Below are positions 5,551 through 5,980 of a stretch of 5,980 nucleotides of DNA, one piece after another. The position numbers were made by a program, and so were the translations under genes. Position 1 is the stretch's first letter; every line of letters begins with the position of its first letter. The stretch comes from Rubrobacter sp. (GTDB lineage Bacteria; Actinomycetota; Rubrobacteria; Rubrobacterales; Rubrobacteraceae). The notes under the pieces were generated by a model. That model ran no database searches and was not told where the DNA came from. It saw only the letters and a list, made by a program, of their open reading frames with translations. Location of the stretch: contig JADDKG010000054.1 of the NCBI GenBank assembly GCA_020253895.1, forward strand, positions 1 through 5,980, in the 5' to 3' direction.

Positions 5551-5980
5551 CTAACCCTTGTAGGTCAGCACGCGGCCCCAGGTGCTCTTGGTGCCCCAGA
5601 TGCCGCGCCGCAGGCACTCGAGCTGCACGATCTGGGAGTGGTCCACGAAGAGGTTCACCTCGGGCCCGTAGTTCTTTATGTACCACTCGAAGACCTCGGG
5701 GTCTGCGGCCTCAAACATCACCTTCTCCAGGCCCAAAGCGTTTATGACCTCGGCCGGCACGTCGGTGCGCCAGCTCTTGACGCTCTCGGTGATGCCCTCG
5801 GACTCGATCATGACCAGGTAGGCCCCCGCGTCGATAAAGCGCTTGGCCTGGGCGATCATCCAGCCGGGATCCTGGGTGCCCTCTGCCTCGAGCTCCTCGG
5901 CGGAGGTGGTCCCGCCAGCACCGAACTGGATCCCGACCTCCGGCTTGGCCTTCAGGCCCGCCTTCTGCACCCTGTCCACC
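5551..5980 (-). CDS. ComA/HSA32-family protein, C-terminal part (5' end outside window)
   Basis: The ComA family includes archaeal phosphosulfolactate synthase, which adds sulfite to phosphoenolpyruvate in coenzyme M synthesis, and the plant heat-stress protein HSA32. It is a TIM-barrel fold and cytoplasmic. The frame runs to the right edge. The visible 142 residues are about the C-terminal half to three-fifths of the family's usual length, so the GTG at 5979 is almost certainly an internal valine. Visible barrel-strand motifs are KPEVGIQFG (12-20, matching the ComA 'EVG' strand), AYLVMIESEGIT (53-64), KVMFEAADP (86-94), EVNLFVDHSQIVQLECLRRGIWG (107-129) and KSTWGRVLTYKG at the end. The DHSQIVQLECLRRGIWGTKS stretch resembles HSA32 and its bacterial relatives more than archaeal ComA. 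An enzymatic phosphosulfolactate synthase role is therefore possible but not shown. It probably leads an operon with DUF488. Confidence 0.85.
   Translation of the reverse strand, partial: VDRVQKAGLKAKPEVGIQFGAGGTTSAEELEAEGTQDPGWMIAQAKRFIDAGAYLVMIESEGITESVKSWRTDVPAEVINALGLEKVMFEAADPEVFEWYIKNYGPEVNLFVDHSQIVQLECLRRGIWGTKSTWGRVLTYKG

Overview
The window is very GC-rich, with codon third positions dominated by G and C. It uses GTG and TTG starts as well as ATG and packs its genes tightly. The gene content (a citrate synthase of the short bacterial type, full-length CinA, a YqeK-type HD phosphohydrolase, a DUF488 protein and a ComA/HSA32-family protein) fits a deep-branching actinobacterium. Rubrobacter is my best guess, but it is inferred from composition and protein flavour, not proven. 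I see no insertion sequence, prophage, CRISPR array, rRNA gene or tRNA gene.

Layout, left to right: the 3' end of a citrate synthase gene (1-635, +); a stretch of about 280 bp without a protein gene (636-917); cinA (918-2180, -); a yqeK-like gene (2204-2806, +); a YdjM-like membrane hydrolase gene (2765-3328, -); a 605-residue membrane protein with an alkaline-phosphatase-like N-terminal half (3375-5192, +); a DUF488 gene (5176-5529, -); and the 3' half of a ComA/HSA32-family gene (5551-5980, -), which runs off the right edge.

The most unusual part is the non-coding stretch. Read on the minus strand it has a plausible sigma70-type promoter (TTGCCG, 17 bp, TACACT), then a 17-base sequence exactly complementary to the conserved 3' end of bacterial 16S rRNA, then a nested set of helices enclosing three hairpins, and finally a 13-bp terminator hairpin. 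This predicts a compact structured RNA of about 230 nt that I cannot assign to a known family. One helix contains a G-U pair that forms only in the minus-strand transcript, which supports that orientation.

The second theme is promoter architecture. Both divergent gene pairs (cinA/yqeK and ydjM-like/605-aa protein) are driven from tiny gaps of 23 and 46 bp. The back-to-back -10 boxes lie 6-10 nt before each start codon, so the mRNAs should be leaderless or nearly so. The two boxes are arranged symmetrically and overlap or face each other, so transcription in the two directions should compete. Converging genes overlap at their 3' ends (42 bp and 17 bp). CinA and YqeK both belong to families that clean up nucleotide by-products (ADP-ribose/NMN and Ap4A), so their shared promoter region may be functionally meaningful.
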